Source of the DNA: Streptomyces ferrugineus
Lineage (GTDB): Bacteria > Actinomycetota > Actinomycetes > Streptomycetales > Streptomycetaceae
Assembly (NCBI RefSeq): GCF_015160855.1
Contig: NZ_CP063373.1
Location: 4,216,001 to 4,280,000 of the forward strand
Length of the DNA: 64,000 nt
Direction of reading: 5' to 3'
Both the position numbers and the translations under genes were made by a program. Below the pieces are notes generated by a model, which did not search any database, had not been told where the DNA came from, and saw only the letters and a program-made list of their open reading frames with translations. Numbering within the stretch: position 1 is the first letter of the stretch; every line of letters starts with the position of its first letter. Shown in pieces: positions 63,657 through 64,000 of this stretch.

Positions 63657-64000
63657 TCAGCGCACCTCCCGTGCGTACGGCGCGACGGTGATCCGGTCGA
63701 TCAGGGGCGCGTAGCGGGAGCGCAACGGTACGCCGGGGAAGGTGTCCGAGGCGTAGGTCGTGCCGTCGAAGTTCGGCAGTTCCTCGGAGCGGAAGGTGAT
63801 CGTGTTCTGTCCCTTGGTGAGTTGGATCGGGACGGTCAGCTCCCAGAAGTTGTTCTGGTGGAAGCTGTGCGGGAAGCCGACGCGCCGCGTCTCGCCGCCG
63901 TTGACGGTGATGTCGGCGTGCCGGGCCAGCGGATCCGGGTTGTAGTGGGTGGCCTCGGCCTGCTCGGGGTTGGAGTAGCGGACGCGCAGCGCGTACAGGC
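63657..64000 (-). CDS. C-terminal carbohydrate-binding (CBM6/35-like) part of a larger protein
   Basis: The frame is open to the right edge; 113 residues are visible ending IDRITVAPYAREVR. The beta-sandwich pattern LYALRVRYSN, ADITVNGGETRRVGFP, NNFWELTVPIQLTKGQNTITFRSE and PLIDRITV is that of CBM6/CBM35 modules. These usually sit at the end of secreted glycoside hydrolases or lyases. The catalytic part lies outside the window. Confidence 0.8.
   Translation of the reverse strand, partial: LYALRVRYSNPEQAEATHYNPDPLARHADITVNGGETRRVGFPHSFHQNNFWELTVPIQLTKGQNTITFRSEELPNFDGTTYASDTFPGVPLRSRYAPLIDRITVAPYAREVR

Overview
The window looks like a chromosomal segment from a Streptomyces or close relative. 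It is very GC-rich with strong third-position GC, uses GTG starts often, and packs genes in GTGA/ATGA overlaps. It carries an ergothioneine operon, an SCO0930-type lipoprotein, a class F sortase and an ornithine-lipid pair. From memory, much of the left 40 kb resembles the S. coelicolor SCO09xx region (RmdA-like c-di-GMP enzyme, second succinate dehydrogenase operon, olsBA, egtABCD); that synteny was not checked here.

Region by region: 0-6.5 kb holds the end of a lysyl-tRNA synthetase and an envelope cluster: polysaccharide deacetylase, class F sortase, two paralogous anchored surface proteins, a Pro-rich membrane protein with a DUF4239 partner, and a two-repeat lipoprotein. 6.7-9.7 kb is a SAM-methyltransferase gene translationally coupled to a PAS-GGDEF-EAL protein. 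9.8-19.1 kb holds two LysR regulators, an alcohol dehydrogenase/SDR pair, sdhCAB and olsBA. 19-31 kb holds a UvrA paralogue, phytase, flavin enzymes, a LuxR regulator, a zinc-limitation module (cysteine-free bL32 plus a CobW GTPase behind a Zur-like dyad) and an acetate-type symporter with its DUF485 partner. 31-41 kb holds a HAD phosphatase, dodecin, egtABCD, a PARG-type glycohydrolase convergent with a PemK-like protein, an amidase and a GH43/AbfB arabinan-acting enzyme.

From 41.0 to 60.1 kb the character changes. This 19.2-kb segment lies between two direct copies of a 44-bp sequence. One copy is the very 3' end of the GH43 gene (40923-40966) and the other sits alone at 60116-60159. Inside are an acyl-CoA ligase, a DUF475 membrane protein, an ATPase-type regulator, a TAXI-TRAP transporter with two binding proteins and an embedded two-component system, a PLP dehydratase, truncated genes, remnants of four insertion sequences (IS630, IS1380, ISAs1 and IS5 types) and an AT-richer membrane-protein gene. 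I read it as a candidate genomic island inserted at a gene 3' end, although no integrase gene was recognised.

60.2-64 kb holds an SDR, an F420/FMN-type LLM oxidoreductase, a LysR regulator and the end of a carbohydrate-binding protein. The palindrome ATAGG-N5-CCTAT occurs both at the sdh promoter and at this SDR promoter, and the LysR protein beside each has almost the same recognition helix.

No rRNA, tRNA or CRISPR array was recognised.
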